Below are positions 24,401 through 33,578 of a DNA stretch of 64,000 nucleotides, in pieces. The translations under genes were made by a program, and so were the position numbers. The notes under the pieces were generated by a model. That model ran no database searches, had not been told where the DNA came from, and saw only the letters and a list, made by a program, of their open reading frames with translations. This stretch comes from Rhizocola hellebori (GTDB lineage Bacteria; Actinomycetota; Actinomycetes; Mycobacteriales; Micromonosporaceae): the NCBI RefSeq assembly GCF_016862955.1, contig NZ_BONY01000047.1, positions 16,587-80,586 on the forward strand, read 5' to 3'. The first letter of the stretch is position 1, and each line of letters opens with the position of its first letter.

Positions 24401-27400
24401 CGCCTACTGGGGGTTGAGCTATGACGCCGCAGGGCGGCTGATCGGCTACCACGACCCGACCACGTTCGATGCGGCTTTCGCCGGGCGAACCGACTGGGAC
24501 AAGCTGCTGGTGGAAATCTCCTACGACGGTGCCGGGCGTGTCGCCGCTGTCACCCAACCGCCGCCCAATCAGGGAGACCAGCGCCCGGCGCAGACCTACA
24601 CCTACGCCCCGGCCAGCGACGCCAGCGGTCAGCTGACCAGTGGCACGGCCGGTGTCACCCGGGCCGGGATCACCGGCACCTACCGGACCGTGGCTTATGA
24701 CGCGCGGGGCCGACAGACCCGTGACACCAATGCTCTCGGGCAGAACATCACCATGTCGTGGAACGCCGACGATCTGGTCACCTCGGTACTGGACTCCGCC
24801 GGACTGAAGAGCACGACGAGCTACGACGCGCTGGACCAGCCGACCGACGAGTGGGGTCCGGCGCCCGCCTCGATGTTCAATCCCGACGGCACCGGGCAGG
24901 CCGGCGTCCCGCGTCAGGTGACCCGCTACGACGAGGGCCTGGACGGCCTGGCCGTGCGGTGGTGGGCCAACCCCGACCTGACCGGCGCCCCGGCGTTGCA
25001 TGCGCACGACCCTGGGCCGCTCAGCAGTGACTGGGGCAGCGGTTCACCCGGCACCGGCGTACCGGCGGACAATTTCTCCGGCCGCTATACCGGAACGATC
25101 ATTTTCCCCTCGGCGGGTACTTACACGCTGCGGTTCGTCCGCGACAACAAGCTCGCGGTCTATCTCAACGATGTGATCCACCTCCTCAAGTGGGACAACA
25201 CCACCAGCCCCGGTGACGACGTCACGGTCACCGTGACGGCGGCGAACGTCGCCCGCCGGTTGCGCATTGACTACGCCGACGTCACCGGGCCGGCCAAGCT
25301 GCAGATGTTGTGGAAGACCCCGGGCTCGTCCAGCTTCGTGACGGTACCGGGTTCGGCGCTACGCACCGGCTACAGCCTGGAAACGTCCACAGTGGACGCA
25401 TCCGGCAGGTCCACCACGTTCAGCTACACCGATGCCACCACCGGCATCGGCGCGCAGCACGGGATCAAGGTCCGCAGCACGACCGACCCCGCGGGGGCCG
25501 GTCTGGCCGAGACTGCGGGCTTCGAAACCGTTGGCACCGGCTACGTCCGGCAGGTGTCACGGACCCTGCCCGCGGGCGGGGCCTCGACCTCCACCGTCAC
25601 CTATTACGGCACCGGCGACAGCCGCGACAACCCCTGTACCACCGCATCCGATGCGGTGCATCAGGGCGGGCTGGCCCGACTCGAGACGGGTGCGGACCCT
25701 GACGGCACCGGCCCACAGACCCCGCTGGTGAGGGAATGGGTTCACGACGCGGCAGGCCGTACCGTCGCCTCGCGGGTTGGCACCGAGCCGTGGACCTGTA
25801 CGGCATATGACGCACGGGGACGGGTGGTCACGGTCGCCCACCCGGCGTTCGGCGGATCCGCGGCACGGACGGTGACCTACGCCTACACCGCCGACCCGGA
25901 CGGGCCAGGCCCGAGGCCTGCCAGCCCGTTGGTGACGACGGTGACCGACCCGGCCGGCACGATCATGTCGGAGGTCGACCTGCTGGGCCGGCCGGTCGCC
26001 CACCGGGATGTGTTCGGCAACGCCACCACGTTCGGCTACGACCTAGCCGGGCGGGAGACCACCAGCTCGGGTCCGGCCGGCACTATCGAGAAGGCCTACG
26101 ATGCCGCCAACAGACTGATCTCGATGAAGCGCAACGGCCAGGTCCTCGCCGACGGGCTCACCTACGACGCCGGCGGCCGCCCCACAGTGGTCGTCTACCC
26201 GTCCGGGACGGGCAACGCCGGCAACGGGACCGCAGGGGCGTTCGCCTACGACACCCTGGGCCGGTTGCGGTCTGTGACCTGGTTCGGGCCGGCGTGGTCG
26301 CTGATCACCAGCGACGAGGTCACCCGGGACCCGACCGGCGCCGTGGTCGGTCAAGTGGTGGACGGGGTAGACCACCACGCCGGGGACGACTATAGGTACG
26401 ACAGCTCCGGGCGCCTGATCGAGGCATGGGTTCCCGGTGCCCGTTATACGTACGAGTTCTTCGACAACGGTTACTGCACGGCCCCGGGCTCGTACCGCAA
26501 CGGCAACCGCACCACGACGTCGGTGACCCCGACCGGTGGCGCTCAGGTCTCCACCGCCTACTGCTACGACCACGCCGACCGGATGTATCTGGCGACCGAC
26601 CCGGCGGTAGGCACCGTCAGCTACGACGCGCACGGCAACATGACGGCCGTCTTCGGCGAGACCCACACCTACGACGCGGCCGACCGGCACGTCGCCACGA
26701 CCAAGGCGTCGAGCACGGTCACCTACGTGCGTGACGCGTTGGACCGCATCGTCGAGCGCCGGGTCAATGGCGCGGTCGTGGCCCGCTACGGCTACACCGG
26801 TGGCAGCGACGCCCCGGCGTTCGCCATGGACACCGCCAACACCGTGCAGGAGACCACCTTCAGCCTGCCGGGCGGGGCGTTGCTTACCATCCGGGCCGCA
26901 GGCAATGTGTGGTCGTATCCCAACATTCACGGCGACCTGGTGGCGATTGCCAACAGCGCCGGAGCCAAGGTGGGTGCGACCACGATTTACGACCCCTACG
27001 GCAACCAGGTCGCTGGAAATGTGCCCGACAATTCCGCCGGCAACCTCGACTATGGCTGGCTCGGCCAGCACCAGCGCCCGCTGGAGCACGAAGCCGGGAT
27101 CCAGCCGGTCATCGAGATGGGTGCTCGCCAGTACTCGCCCCTGCTGGGACGGTTCCTGGAGGTTGACCCCGAGGTGGACGGCTCCTGCAACGCCTACGAC
27201 TACGTCTGCAACGACTCGGTCAACAGCATCGACCTCGACGGCCACCGCAGGTACCACGTTTACTTCCGGTACGGCATCGTCACCGGCACGTGGTACCTGA
27301 GCCGCAACCTCACCCGTCTGGCGAAGGTATGGATGGACAACTACGGGTACAAGGGTGCGACGGTGGCCACCTTCCTCTGCGCCGCCATCTCCAAGAGCGT

Positions 27401-27590
27401 GTGGTGTGGGGTGATCGCGGCGATCGCCGCAGTCATCGGCATCTGGCTCACCTTGGCCAAGAACCGCAACGCCTGCGCCACGGTGAAGGTCAATAGATCG
27501 GGATTCCCACCGCCGTCCATTCCGATGTGGAGCAACGGAAAGAACTGCTACACCAACGGCACCCAGTACCTCTGGCGACGAGCCAAGTGA
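21450..27590 (+). CDS. Secreted RHS/YD-repeat protein with two PA14 domains and variable C-terminal tip
   Basis: 2046 residues, ATG with GGGAGAAGC before it. A signal peptide (RRAWVLVVILPGLLALKSLPAQPAAAAG) precedes a beta-rich N-terminal region with jelly-roll-like strands. A fibronectin-III-like segment (PAAPSLLGPTDQAL) lies near 490-590, PA14 domains at about 645-790 (ARSDDGVRVTIDGITVLD) and 1170-1300 (FVRDNKLAVYLNDVIHLL), and YD repeats (YDAAGRL, YDARGRQ, YDALDQ) from about 895 to 1800. The RHS core (YDPYGNQVAG, MGARQYSPLLGRFLEVDPE) ends near residue 1930 with NSIDLDGH, and a unique 115-residue tip follows with one hydrophobic helix (GVIAAIAAVIGIWLTLA). RHS shells encapsulate and deliver C-terminal toxins; the tip is unassigned and no immunity gene lies behind it. 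Confidence 0.9.
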   Translation: MMRILASGRYRRAWVLVVILPGLLALKSLPAQPAAAAGVPGKPPVLSLPVKRPAVATSAPGADGTLSVPADWAQPLPARARRAAGDLPPTQRELTEQRSAATEVWANTDGTHTVRIHAEPVHYRRAGATGWDRVDNTLSADPARPGWVRNGANAWTVRFGPIGPGATGGVELVTDAGLVRFAPELDQGASAVAPTVDGDTVIYRQVWRGVDVRYTVSGGAVRQEIDIRGRGRAVFPFTVEGLGLVAGSGTVAVTGAQAGQMALTQPHVYPSAGVADSLAAATPTLTATGKPNGHQRLMVGVDGTWLADALPSDTRPGHLETAGTGFGGPVVLDTTVVIGNSIHQSFKSDGTVVSQDGIRVGNSQGGAGGGDSYWRSVAAFPYWDQINGRQLLSAGLQLGVAQGTTTGYPVTAWWACSADYNGAVCGGDTSRRFTTTEVTGAATLDVTDLVGLWQYFGTQNGAFGFSGANTAGVYTYKRFHPPTLVLNVNRKPAAPSLLGPTDQALAITSTTPTLRWNAVTDPDGDSVSYTAKIATGADGESGLVATSPAGAATSWQVPAGVLQDGVTYYWKVFASDGHAWTASTVRRITVDRRLGAGAVSPTDNFGGVITNLVTGNASVRLPEVRMPTVGGGIGVDFAYNSQQTSGGLAAEYRVDADRDTVIDATDPVVLARNDAQVSFNWSVPAEGSAGEESTSPSPGVPQDWYSVRWRGFVALPAGQWQFGARSDDGVRVTIDGITVLDKWMPRSLPAVPDFQTGSIASGVRRITVDYFEADGPAAIELWARNAADPAQAFVVPAGWFSAEPRILPAGWSLQATDGGSAYIRAEVSDGSVTLYAPDGATTSFAKTAFGLAYAPPPGVDDVVVVNADGTVTVHADDGRTYLFRPDGFLDRVTGALDDQRSAAANASYDTAGRLTALTDPVSGRAVQLTYAPNAACPERPPVLGGDTFGPTPTGMLCKVDYWDGSTTQLYYKNGLLGYVRNPGDAYWGLSYDAAGRLIGYHDPTTFDAAFAGRTDWDKLLVEISYDGAGRVAAVTQPPPNQGDQRPAQTYTYAPASDASGQLTSGTAGVTRAGITGTYRTVAYDARGRQTRDTNALGQNITMSWNADDLVTSVLDSAGLKSTTSYDALDQPTDEWGPAPASMFNPDGTGQAGVPRQVTRYDEGLDGLAVRWWANPDLTGAPALHAHDPGPLSSDWGSGSPGTGVPADNFSGRYTGTIIFPSAGTYTLRFVRDNKLAVYLNDVIHLLKWDNTTSPGDDVTVTVTAANVARRLRIDYADVTGPAKLQMLWKTPGSSSFVTVPGSALRTGYSLETSTVDASGRSTTFSYTDATTGIGAQHGIKVRSTTDPAGAGLAETAGFETVGTGYVRQVSRTLPAGGASTSTVTYYGTGDSRDNPCTTASDAVHQGGLARLETGADPDGTGPQTPLVREWVHDAAGRTVASRVGTEPWTCTAYDARGRVVTVAHPAFGGSAARTVTYAYTADPDGPGPRPASPLVTTVTDPAGTIMSEVDLLGRPVAHRDVFGNATTFGYDLAGRETTSSGPAGTIEKAYDAANRLISMKRNGQVLADGLTYDAGGRPTVVVYPSGTGNAGNGTAGAFAYDTLGRLRSVTWFGPAWSLITSDEVTRDPTGAVVGQVVDGVDHHAGDDYRYDSSGRLIEAWVPGARYTYEFFDNGYCTAPGSYRNGNRTTTSVTPTGGAQVSTAYCYDHADRMYLATDPAVGTVSYDAHGNMTAVFGETHTYDAADRHVATTKASSTVTYVRDALDRIVERRVNGAVVARYGYTGGSDAPAFAMDTANTVQETTFSLPGGALLTIRAAGNVWSYPNIHGDLVAIANSAGAKVGATTIYDPYGNQVAGNVPDNSAGNLDYGWLGQHQRPLEHEAGIQPVIEMGARQYSPLLGRFLEVDPEVDGSCNAYDYVCNDSVNSIDLDGHRRYHVYFRYGIVTGTWYLSRNLTRLAKVWMDNYGYKGATVATFLCAAISKSVWCGVIAAIAAVIGIWLTLAKNRNACATVKVNRSGFPPPSIPMWSNGKNCYTNGTQYLWRRAK

Positions 27591-27605
27591 CCGGGTAGCC
27601 GATCG

Positions 27606-27639
27606 AAAACGCGCCGGGCCTACACCCGGCGCGTTTTTC
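27606..27639. terminator. Strong bidirectional intrinsic terminator
   Basis: Stem AACGCGCCGGG with CCCGGCGCGTT, six-base loop, flanked by AAAA on the left and TTTTT on the right, in the 53-base gap between the convergent RHS and protease genes. Confidence 0.9.
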
Positions 27640-27643
27640 GCTA

Positions 27644-29911
27644 CTACCAGCGGCCGAGCACCAGCCGATCGCTGACGTTGTTCAGCTCGAACGTGCCGGA
27701 GGTATACCAGCCGCCGGCGCCTTGATACAGGTACCCGTCAAGAAAAACGTGGTATCGGAAGTTCGGTCCGTAATCGTAGGCCGTGACTATGTCGTCGCGG
27801 CCGTCGCCGTTGACATCGTCGGCGGCGATCCGATCGCCCACCAGAGCGCCGCTGTAGCCGCTGGCGACACTCCAATCGTTGGTCAGCTGGAAGACCGCGG
27901 AATTGGAAATCCACCGCCAGAGCCGAACGTGACCGCCTCCGTAATCGTAGAGCAGGGCTGGCTCTGCATCGCCGTCCTCGTCCCAGTCGCCGACTACGAA
28001 ACGGTTGCCGACATTGCTGAGACTGAACGATCCTGAGGTGTACCAGGTGCTTCGGCTGTAGATGCCGAACGGAAAGACATCGAAGCGGAAGGTGCTGCCC
28101 AGACTGTAAGCGACCACGATGTCGTCATGACCGTCGCCGTCGACGTCACCGGCCGCCACCCGGTCTCCGATGTTGGCCACCGAATAGCCAGCAATATCCT
28201 GCTGGCTGAGCAGCTCGAAACCGGAACCTGTGCTGCGCCAGGTGTAGATGCGGGAGTTTCCGCCACCCGCGTCGTAGAGCATGGCGACGTCGTCGTAGAG
28301 GTCGCCGTCCCAGTTGCCGACCACCATGCGCCCGGCGACGTTCTCCACCGCGAAGGATCCCGAGGTGTACCAGCCTGCGTCGCCCTGGTAGTAGTAGCCG
28401 TCCTCGAAGACGTGGAACCGGAACGTGGACCCGTAGTCGTAGGCCACCACGATGTCGTCGGTGCCGTCGCCGTTGAAGTCGCCTGAGGCCATCCGATCGC
28501 CGATCTGGCTGACCGAGTAGCTGCCCGAGGTCGTCCAGTCGTTGGCTCGCGGGAAGGCGGTGTTCGACGAGTACCAGCGAAACAGGATGGGACTTGTTCC
28601 GGTGCCGTAGAACATGGCCGGGGCGGCGCCGGTAACCGTTGTGGTGTCGGTCAACAGGAAGCCGGGAAGGGCGTAGTAGGCGTCCCAGATGTCGGTGAAA
28701 TAGTGATGACATTCAGCTGCGGACTCGGTGGTACCGCCGCTGGTGATGCCCTTGGCCGCCACCTTTCCGTCCGAGCGGACGGTGTAGACCGGGCCACCGG
28801 AGTCACCTTTGATGACGCAGTTCGGGCCTTGCCGCCAGCCAAATACCAGATTGTAGAATTTCTCGCCGTTCTTGTAGGTGCCTTCGACCCCGGGTTCCAC
28901 CACCGTCCAGCCGCAAGACTCGCCGGCCATGCGGCCACCTGTGCAGTACTGGTCGCCGGGGGTGGCCCGGCCCGACCACATGTCGTTGATGGCGGCGGAG
29001 GTGCTCGAACCAGCCGGACCGCGGTAGATGCGTGGGTCCACCGAACCGTTGGCGGTGTTGGCGATCAGGGCGACGTCACCCCGGTAGACGCTCTCCCCGG
29101 GGAACAACTGCGTACCCCTGAGGTCGTCCCAGTTCTCCCGGGTACGTTCAGCGACATAGCCGATTTGACGCAACGGCGTTTCGAGCTCGCCGCCGGTCGG
29201 GGCGCAGTGCCCGGCGGTGAGCATCGCGTAGGTGCCGTTGTAGACCCACGGAAAACCGCTACTGCAGGCCACCATCGAGGCACCGCCGAAGAAGGGTGAC
29301 CGGTCGCCGTCGCGGCCGCCGGTGGCCGGATTGTCGATCGGTCCGGCCGGGTCGATGCGCACCGCCACGGCCTGCGTGCCGTAGCGCTTGGCAAGGTAGC
29401 CAAACAGAGCATCGCTGGCGCGGCTCACCGTCACGATGATCCTGTTGTTCTCCTCGTCACGTTCGGCAAGGAAAATCGCGTCGGCGTCAGGGATTTGCTC
29501 ATCACGCAGCAGGATGAGACTGTGCTTGATGTCCTCCAGCTCACGCCAGCTGCGCCCGGCCGGGGCGGTGCGCCGCAGCGGGTCTGCCGCCTTCGCCTGG
29601 GCCAGCACGCCGCCCGCGGCGGTGACCGGCCGGTGCACCACCTTTCCAGCGGCCCGGTCGAGGGCCGGGTAGCCGAAGTCGTCCGGGTTCTTCTCGGCCT
29701 CGTGCACCGCCTCACGGTAGGAGTTGGCCAGGTCGTCGCTGACCGGCGTTGGAATCTCGCGCTGTCCTATCTCGACAAGACCGTGGGCCTGCGGGCTGGG
29801 TGCCTGCGCCCGCGCCGGTGCGCTGATGAGGCTGGCCAGCAGCATCGCCGCAGCCCCGGCAGCGGTCAACCGTCTTGCCCGGTGACCCTTTCGTGGATTT
29901 GCATAGTTCAC
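27644..29911 (-). CDS. Secreted trypsin-like serine protease with FG-GAP/VCBS repeats
   Basis: 755 residues from a GTG start. Signal peptide about 1-36 (HRARRLTAAGAAAMLLASLISAPARAQA). A propeptide of about 150 residues precedes the chymotrypsin-fold domain with the triad His235 (LTAGHC), Asp279 (GDVALI) and Ser371 (KGDSGGPVY); cysteine pairs nearby suggest disulfides. From about residue 440 to the end lie five repeats of the FG-GAP/VCBS type with calcium-binding DxDGDGxDD loops (GDFNGDGTDDIVVAYD, GDVDGDGHDDIVVAYS, DDVNGDGRDDIVTAYD), forming a beta-propeller. It is exported and probably digests protein outside the cell. It is divergent from the second SARP regulator across a 104-base gap that holds paired direct repeats. 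Confidence 0.92.
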   Translation of the reverse strand: MNYANPRKGHRARRLTAAGAAAMLLASLISAPARAQAPSPQAHGLVEIGQREIPTPVSDDLANSYREAVHEAEKNPDDFGYPALDRAAGKVVHRPVTAAGGVLAQAKAADPLRRTAPAGRSWRELEDIKHSLILLRDEQIPDADAIFLAERDEENNRIIVTVSRASDALFGYLAKRYGTQAVAVRIDPAGPIDNPATGGRDGDRSPFFGGASMVACSSGFPWVYNGTYAMLTAGHCAPTGGELETPLRQIGYVAERTRENWDDLRGTQLFPGESVYRGDVALIANTANGSVDPRIYRGPAGSSTSAAINDMWSGRATPGDQYCTGGRMAGESCGWTVVEPGVEGTYKNGEKFYNLVFGWRQGPNCVIKGDSGGPVYTVRSDGKVAAKGITSGGTTESAAECHHYFTDIWDAYYALPGFLLTDTTTVTGAAPAMFYGTGTSPILFRWYSSNTAFPRANDWTTSGSYSVSQIGDRMASGDFNGDGTDDIVVAYDYGSTFRFHVFEDGYYYQGDAGWYTSGSFAVENVAGRMVVGNWDGDLYDDVAMLYDAGGGNSRIYTWRSTGSGFELLSQQDIAGYSVANIGDRVAAGDVDGDGHDDIVVAYSLGSTFRFDVFPFGIYSRSTWYTSGSFSLSNVGNRFVVGDWDEDGDAEPALLYDYGGGHVRLWRWISNSAVFQLTNDWSVASGYSGALVGDRIAADDVNGDGRDDIVTAYDYGPNFRYHVFLDGYLYQGAGGWYTSGTFELNNVSDRLVLGRW

Positions 29912-29928
29912 GATCGGCAGTTTGACGG

Positions 29929-29960
29929 CAACGCCTTATCCATCCGCTTGTCAACGCCTT
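29929..29960. promoter_or_regulatory. Direct repeat CAACGCCTT, candidate SARP binding site
   Basis: CAACGCCTT occurs at 29929-29937 and again at 29952-29960, 23 bases apart (two helical turns), in the gap between the protease and the second SARP gene. SARP winged helices bind direct heptamer-type repeats at helical spacing, so this fits, but the word itself is not a known consensus. Confidence 0.45.
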
Positions 29961-30015
29961 GCCGTGACGCACAGCAATCTCCTACGGTGGCCTTTCGGGG
30001 ATGAAGAGGTGAGAA

Positions 30016-32844
30016 ATGCGCTACAGGCTGTTGGGTCCCGTTGAGCTCACGGTCGGTGGGGAGCTGGTCTCGCTCGCCCAGCCGCGGCACCGCGGGATTC
30101 TGGCCTACCTGTTGCTGCACGCCAATCAGCTGGTCTCCCAGGATCAGCTGGTCGAGGCGGTGTGGGGCGGCATGGAACCGGCGAGCGCGACCGCGCAGAT
30201 CCACGTGGCCGTTTCGCGGCTGCGTGGTTCACTTCGCCGGCACGGCCTGCCCGACCCGATCGCGACGCGGTCGGGCGGCTACGCGCTCACCGCCCACGAG
30301 GATGACATCGATGCCGAGCTCTTCGCTGCAGAGCTGGCGGCGGCCCGCGACACCGGGCAGCGCCGCCAACACCACGACACCATCCGGCGCCTCGACAGCG
30401 CCTTGGGGCTGTGGCGCGGGGAGGCGCTAGCCGGAGTCACCGCCGCCTACGCCCCCGCCGTGCGGCACCGCTTGCATGAGCAACGCCTTGCCGCGCAAGA
30501 GCTGCGCCTTGACGCGGAGCTGGCCGTGGGACGTCACGCGGCCGCCGTCCCCGTGCTGACCCAGCTGGTCAAGGAGCACCCGCTGCGGGAAGCGCTGGTC
30601 TGTCAGCTGATGCTGGCGCTGTACCGGTCCGGCCGCCTCAGCGACGCCACCAACGTGGCTCGGCACACCCGGCAGCTGCTGGCCGAGGAGCTCGGCCTCG
30701 GCCCAGGCCCGCAGTTCCTCAAGCTCGAACACGCCATTCTCAATGCCGATCCCGTCCTGGACCTCACCGATGCCACCGTCGGTCTCGCCCGCCCGCCCGC
30801 GCCGTTGCCTGCCCAGCTGCCTCCGGGCGTGCCCCACTTCACCGGGCGCTGCCATGAGCTCGCCACGCTCGACGCCGCATGGCCGGGCACGGTCTGCGTC
30901 ATCACCGGGCCAGCCGGCGCCGGAAAGACCGCCCTGGCCACGCATTGGGCGCACCAAGTTCGCCACAGCTTCCCCGACGGCCAGCTTTACCTCGACCTGC
31001 GCGGCTTCGACCCGTTGTGTGAGCCGCTGACCGGGCTGGAGTCGCTGTCGCGCCTGCTGCGCGGGCTTGGGCTGGAGGCGGCACGCCTGCCCGGGGCCGC
31101 CGACGAGGCTACGGCTCTGCTGCGCTCCATGCTCGCGCAGCGCCGGGTGCTGCTCCTGCTCGACAATGCCCGCGACGCCGCCCAGGTACGCCCGCTGCTG
31201 CCGGCGAGTGAGAATTGTGCCGTGCTCGTCACCAGCCGACAGCCCCTGGTGACCCTCGACGCGCATCGGATCGAAATCGGCGGCCTGCCCCAGCACGAGG
31301 CCGCCGAGCTGCTCAGCCACTACGCAGGAAGCCGAATGCGCCATGAACCCGAAGCGGCGCAACAAATGCTGCGCTACTGTCAGCTGCTGCCCCTGGCGAT
31401 CCGGGTCGCTGGGGCGAGGCTGCTGGCCGAGCCGGAGCTGGCCCTGCAGACCCTCGCCGCCGGGCTGGCCGACGAACGGTCCAGATTGGACATTTTGGAG
31501 CTGGACGATCTGGCGGTGCGGGCCAGCCTGGGCGCCAGCTATCGCACCCTTGACCAGCCGACCGCGCGGGCCTTCCGCCTGCTGGGTGTGTTGCAGCTAC
31601 CCGACCTCGAAGTGCGCACCGCGGCGGCACTGTGGGATCTCTCGCCCACTGCGGCCCTGCAGATACTGCACCGGCTCCATGCCGCGCGGCTTTTGGAGCG
31701 CAGCGGCGAGCGATACAGGCTGCACGACCTCGTCCGCCTTTTCGCGATGGAGCGCCATGCCGAGGGCGACCCCGCCGAAGGCGAGGCGGCCTTGGTGCGG
31801 GTGGCCACGTGCCTGCTCGGGGCGGCTCGCCGTGCCACGAACCTGTTGCGCCCCGGGCAGTCGCTTGGCGGCGAGCAGGAGCTGTCGGAGGGTCGCTACG
31901 CCAACCTGATTGGACTGTCCGATCTGGACGCGGCACGGGCCTGGTTCGATGCCGAGCGGGTCAATCTGATCGCCCTCGCCGGCCAGCTCGCCGAATCCGG
32001 TGAGCCGCTGTGCCGATATCCCATGCGCCTGCAGCTGGTGATGACGATGTTCCTCGCCGGGGCAGGACATTTTGCCGACTGGCAGCACCTGTGTGAGCTG
32101 TCCGCCGCGGTGGCGCGCCGTGTCGGTGACACTCTGGCCGAGGCGGTCGCTGCGATGAACCTGGGCGCGATCGCCTCCCGCCAGGGCCGCCAGGCGCAGG
32201 CCGTCGCCACACTCACGCGGGCGCTTGCGCTGAGCCGCAAGGCGAAGCGTCACAGCACCGAGGCTGCCGTGCTGTCGTACCTCGCGTCAGCTCACTCCGA
32301 GCTCGGCGACCACGACAGCGCCGCCAGCTGCCACGAGGAGGCCATCCGGCTGCGCCGTCAGGTCGGCGACGACCGCAGCACCGCGCACACCCTGGCCAAT
32401 GCGGCGTTGCACTATCTTGTCCAGCGCCGCTACGCCGACGCACGCCGCCATCTCGACGAAGCGCTGCGCATCAAGTACGAGAAGGGCGACCTGGGCGGTG
32501 CGGCGGCAAGCGAGGTGCAAATGGCTGGAGTGCTTGCGGCACAAGGCCTGCTGACCGACGCGGTGCATGCCGCCCAGGCCGGTCTTGACCTGTGCCGGCG
32601 CTACGGCGACCGGCACAACGAGTGGATCGCGCTGCTGCTGCGCGCGGTCGCTCATCGGCGGCTGGGCCGGTGGCGGCAGTCCGACGACGACGCGGCGGAG
32701 TGCATCGCCGTATGCGTGCACCTCGGCCAGCTCACCGCCGCAAACTTCGCGGCCGCTTTGACAGACCAGCCTTTGGTGGGGGCCGATGAAGGCGACCCGG
32801 TCCCGGCATGGCTTGTCAGCGCGCTGGAGCAGGCCGGCGCTTAG
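30016..32844 (+). CDS. SARP/AfsR-type regulator with NB-ARC (STAND) and TPR domains, second copy
   Basis: 942 residues, ATG with GAAGAGGTGAG upstream. Winged helix (MRYRLLGPVELTVGG to SRLRGSLRRHG, 1-80), activation domain (about 85-245, VCQLMLALYRSGRLSDA), STAND NTPase with Walker A GPAGAGKTALATHWAH around 297-312 and Walker B RVLLLLDNARDA, then helical and TPR repeats from about 600 (AAMNLGAIASRQGRQAQA, AAVLSYLASAHSELGDHDSA, ASEVQMAGVLAAQGLLTDA). ATP-dependent oligomerisation is expected to control DNA binding. By position it probably regulates the divergent protease; the downstream secreted protein on the same strand, 66 bases on, may be co-transcribed. Confidence 0.9.
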   Translation: MRYRLLGPVELTVGGELVSLAQPRHRGILAYLLLHANQLVSQDQLVEAVWGGMEPASATAQIHVAVSRLRGSLRRHGLPDPIATRSGGYALTAHEDDIDAELFAAELAAARDTGQRRQHHDTIRRLDSALGLWRGEALAGVTAAYAPAVRHRLHEQRLAAQELRLDAELAVGRHAAAVPVLTQLVKEHPLREALVCQLMLALYRSGRLSDATNVARHTRQLLAEELGLGPGPQFLKLEHAILNADPVLDLTDATVGLARPPAPLPAQLPPGVPHFTGRCHELATLDAAWPGTVCVITGPAGAGKTALATHWAHQVRHSFPDGQLYLDLRGFDPLCEPLTGLESLSRLLRGLGLEAARLPGAADEATALLRSMLAQRRVLLLLDNARDAAQVRPLLPASENCAVLVTSRQPLVTLDAHRIEIGGLPQHEAAELLSHYAGSRMRHEPEAAQQMLRYCQLLPLAIRVAGARLLAEPELALQTLAAGLADERSRLDILELDDLAVRASLGASYRTLDQPTARAFRLLGVLQLPDLEVRTAAALWDLSPTAALQILHRLHAARLLERSGERYRLHDLVRLFAMERHAEGDPAEGEAALVRVATCLLGAARRATNLLRPGQSLGGEQELSEGRYANLIGLSDLDAARAWFDAERVNLIALAGQLAESGEPLCRYPMRLQLVMTMFLAGAGHFADWQHLCELSAAVARRVGDTLAEAVAAMNLGAIASRQGRQAQAVATLTRALALSRKAKRHSTEAAVLSYLASAHSELGDHDSAASCHEEAIRLRRQVGDDRSTAHTLANAALHYLVQRRYADARRHLDEALRIKYEKGDLGGAAASEVQMAGVLAAQGLLTDAVHAAQAGLDLCRRYGDRHNEWIALLLRAVAHRRLGRWRQSDDDAAECIAVCVHLGQLTAANFAAALTDQPLVGADEGDPVPAWLVSALEQAGA

Positions 32845-32910
32845 GCCACTCAACTGTCCTAAGCAGACGCTCGACCCCGGGGCCGTACTCACCTATGCGA
32901 CACTGAATAC

Positions 32911-33561
32911 GTGGTGGGATCGAGACTTCGCCAGGGCGTCACGCTATGGATCATCGCGGCCCTGACCCTGGCCACCTTGTCAACGAGCGGCAACGTCGGC
33001 CCGACCCGGTCCGCGTCGCAGGCCGAGGGCCTGCTCGACCCGATAGCGGCCGCTGCCACGACCGCCTTCTATCAGTCCGATCCCCCGGCCGGGCAACCGG
33101 TCATTGTCTCCCGGCCGCTCGAACGATCCGACGTGCCGGTCAACCTGCGACTCTGGACAGTCATGTGGCTGTCGGGCACCGGCCGGCTCTGCGGCGCACT
33201 GATAGCACAGTCTCGATCAAACGACGGCTTTTGCTACACAGACCAGGCCACACAGCTCATTCCAGCTCCGGGACGAGCGATGAGCCTGAACTTTGTCGCC
33301 GACAAGGGCTATTTTCAGGCAAAAGCCTTCGTACAGCCCGGCATCGCCACCGTCACCGCCAGCACCGCGGTCACCCCCGATCAGACCGCCACCGTCGTGC
33401 GTCTGGCTCTGCCCAACGGCGCCGACATCGGCCTGTTCGCCCTCACGCTCTACGCTCGCAACGTCTCGTTGGGAGACATCACCTGGATCTTCCGAGACGC
33501 CCACGGCAACGTGGTGGCCACCGAGGTCACCAACGAATGGGGCCAGAAGACAGCGGCCTAA
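32911..33561 (+). CDS. Secreted hypothetical protein
   Basis: 216 residues, GTG start 66 bases after the SARP gene; the ribosome binding site is weak. The N-terminus has a hydrophobic stretch (GVTLWIIAALTLATLSTSG) that reads as a signal peptide or anchor. The rest is beta-rich, with two cysteines (RLCGALIAQ, GFCYTD) able to form one disulfide, and contains no motif I can assign. It may be a small extracellular binding protein. Its order behind the SARP regulator suggests co-expression. Confidence 0.65.
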   Translation: MVGSRLRQGVTLWIIAALTLATLSTSGNVGPTRSASQAEGLLDPIAAAATTAFYQSDPPAGQPVIVSRPLERSDVPVNLRLWTVMWLSGTGRLCGALIAQSRSNDGFCYTDQATQLIPAPGRAMSLNFVADKGYFQAKAFVQPGIATVTASTAVTPDQTATVVRLALPNGADIGLFALTLYARNVSLGDITWIFRDAHGNVVATEVTNEWGQKTAA

Positions 33562-33578
33562 ACGTCCGCCGGCCGAGG

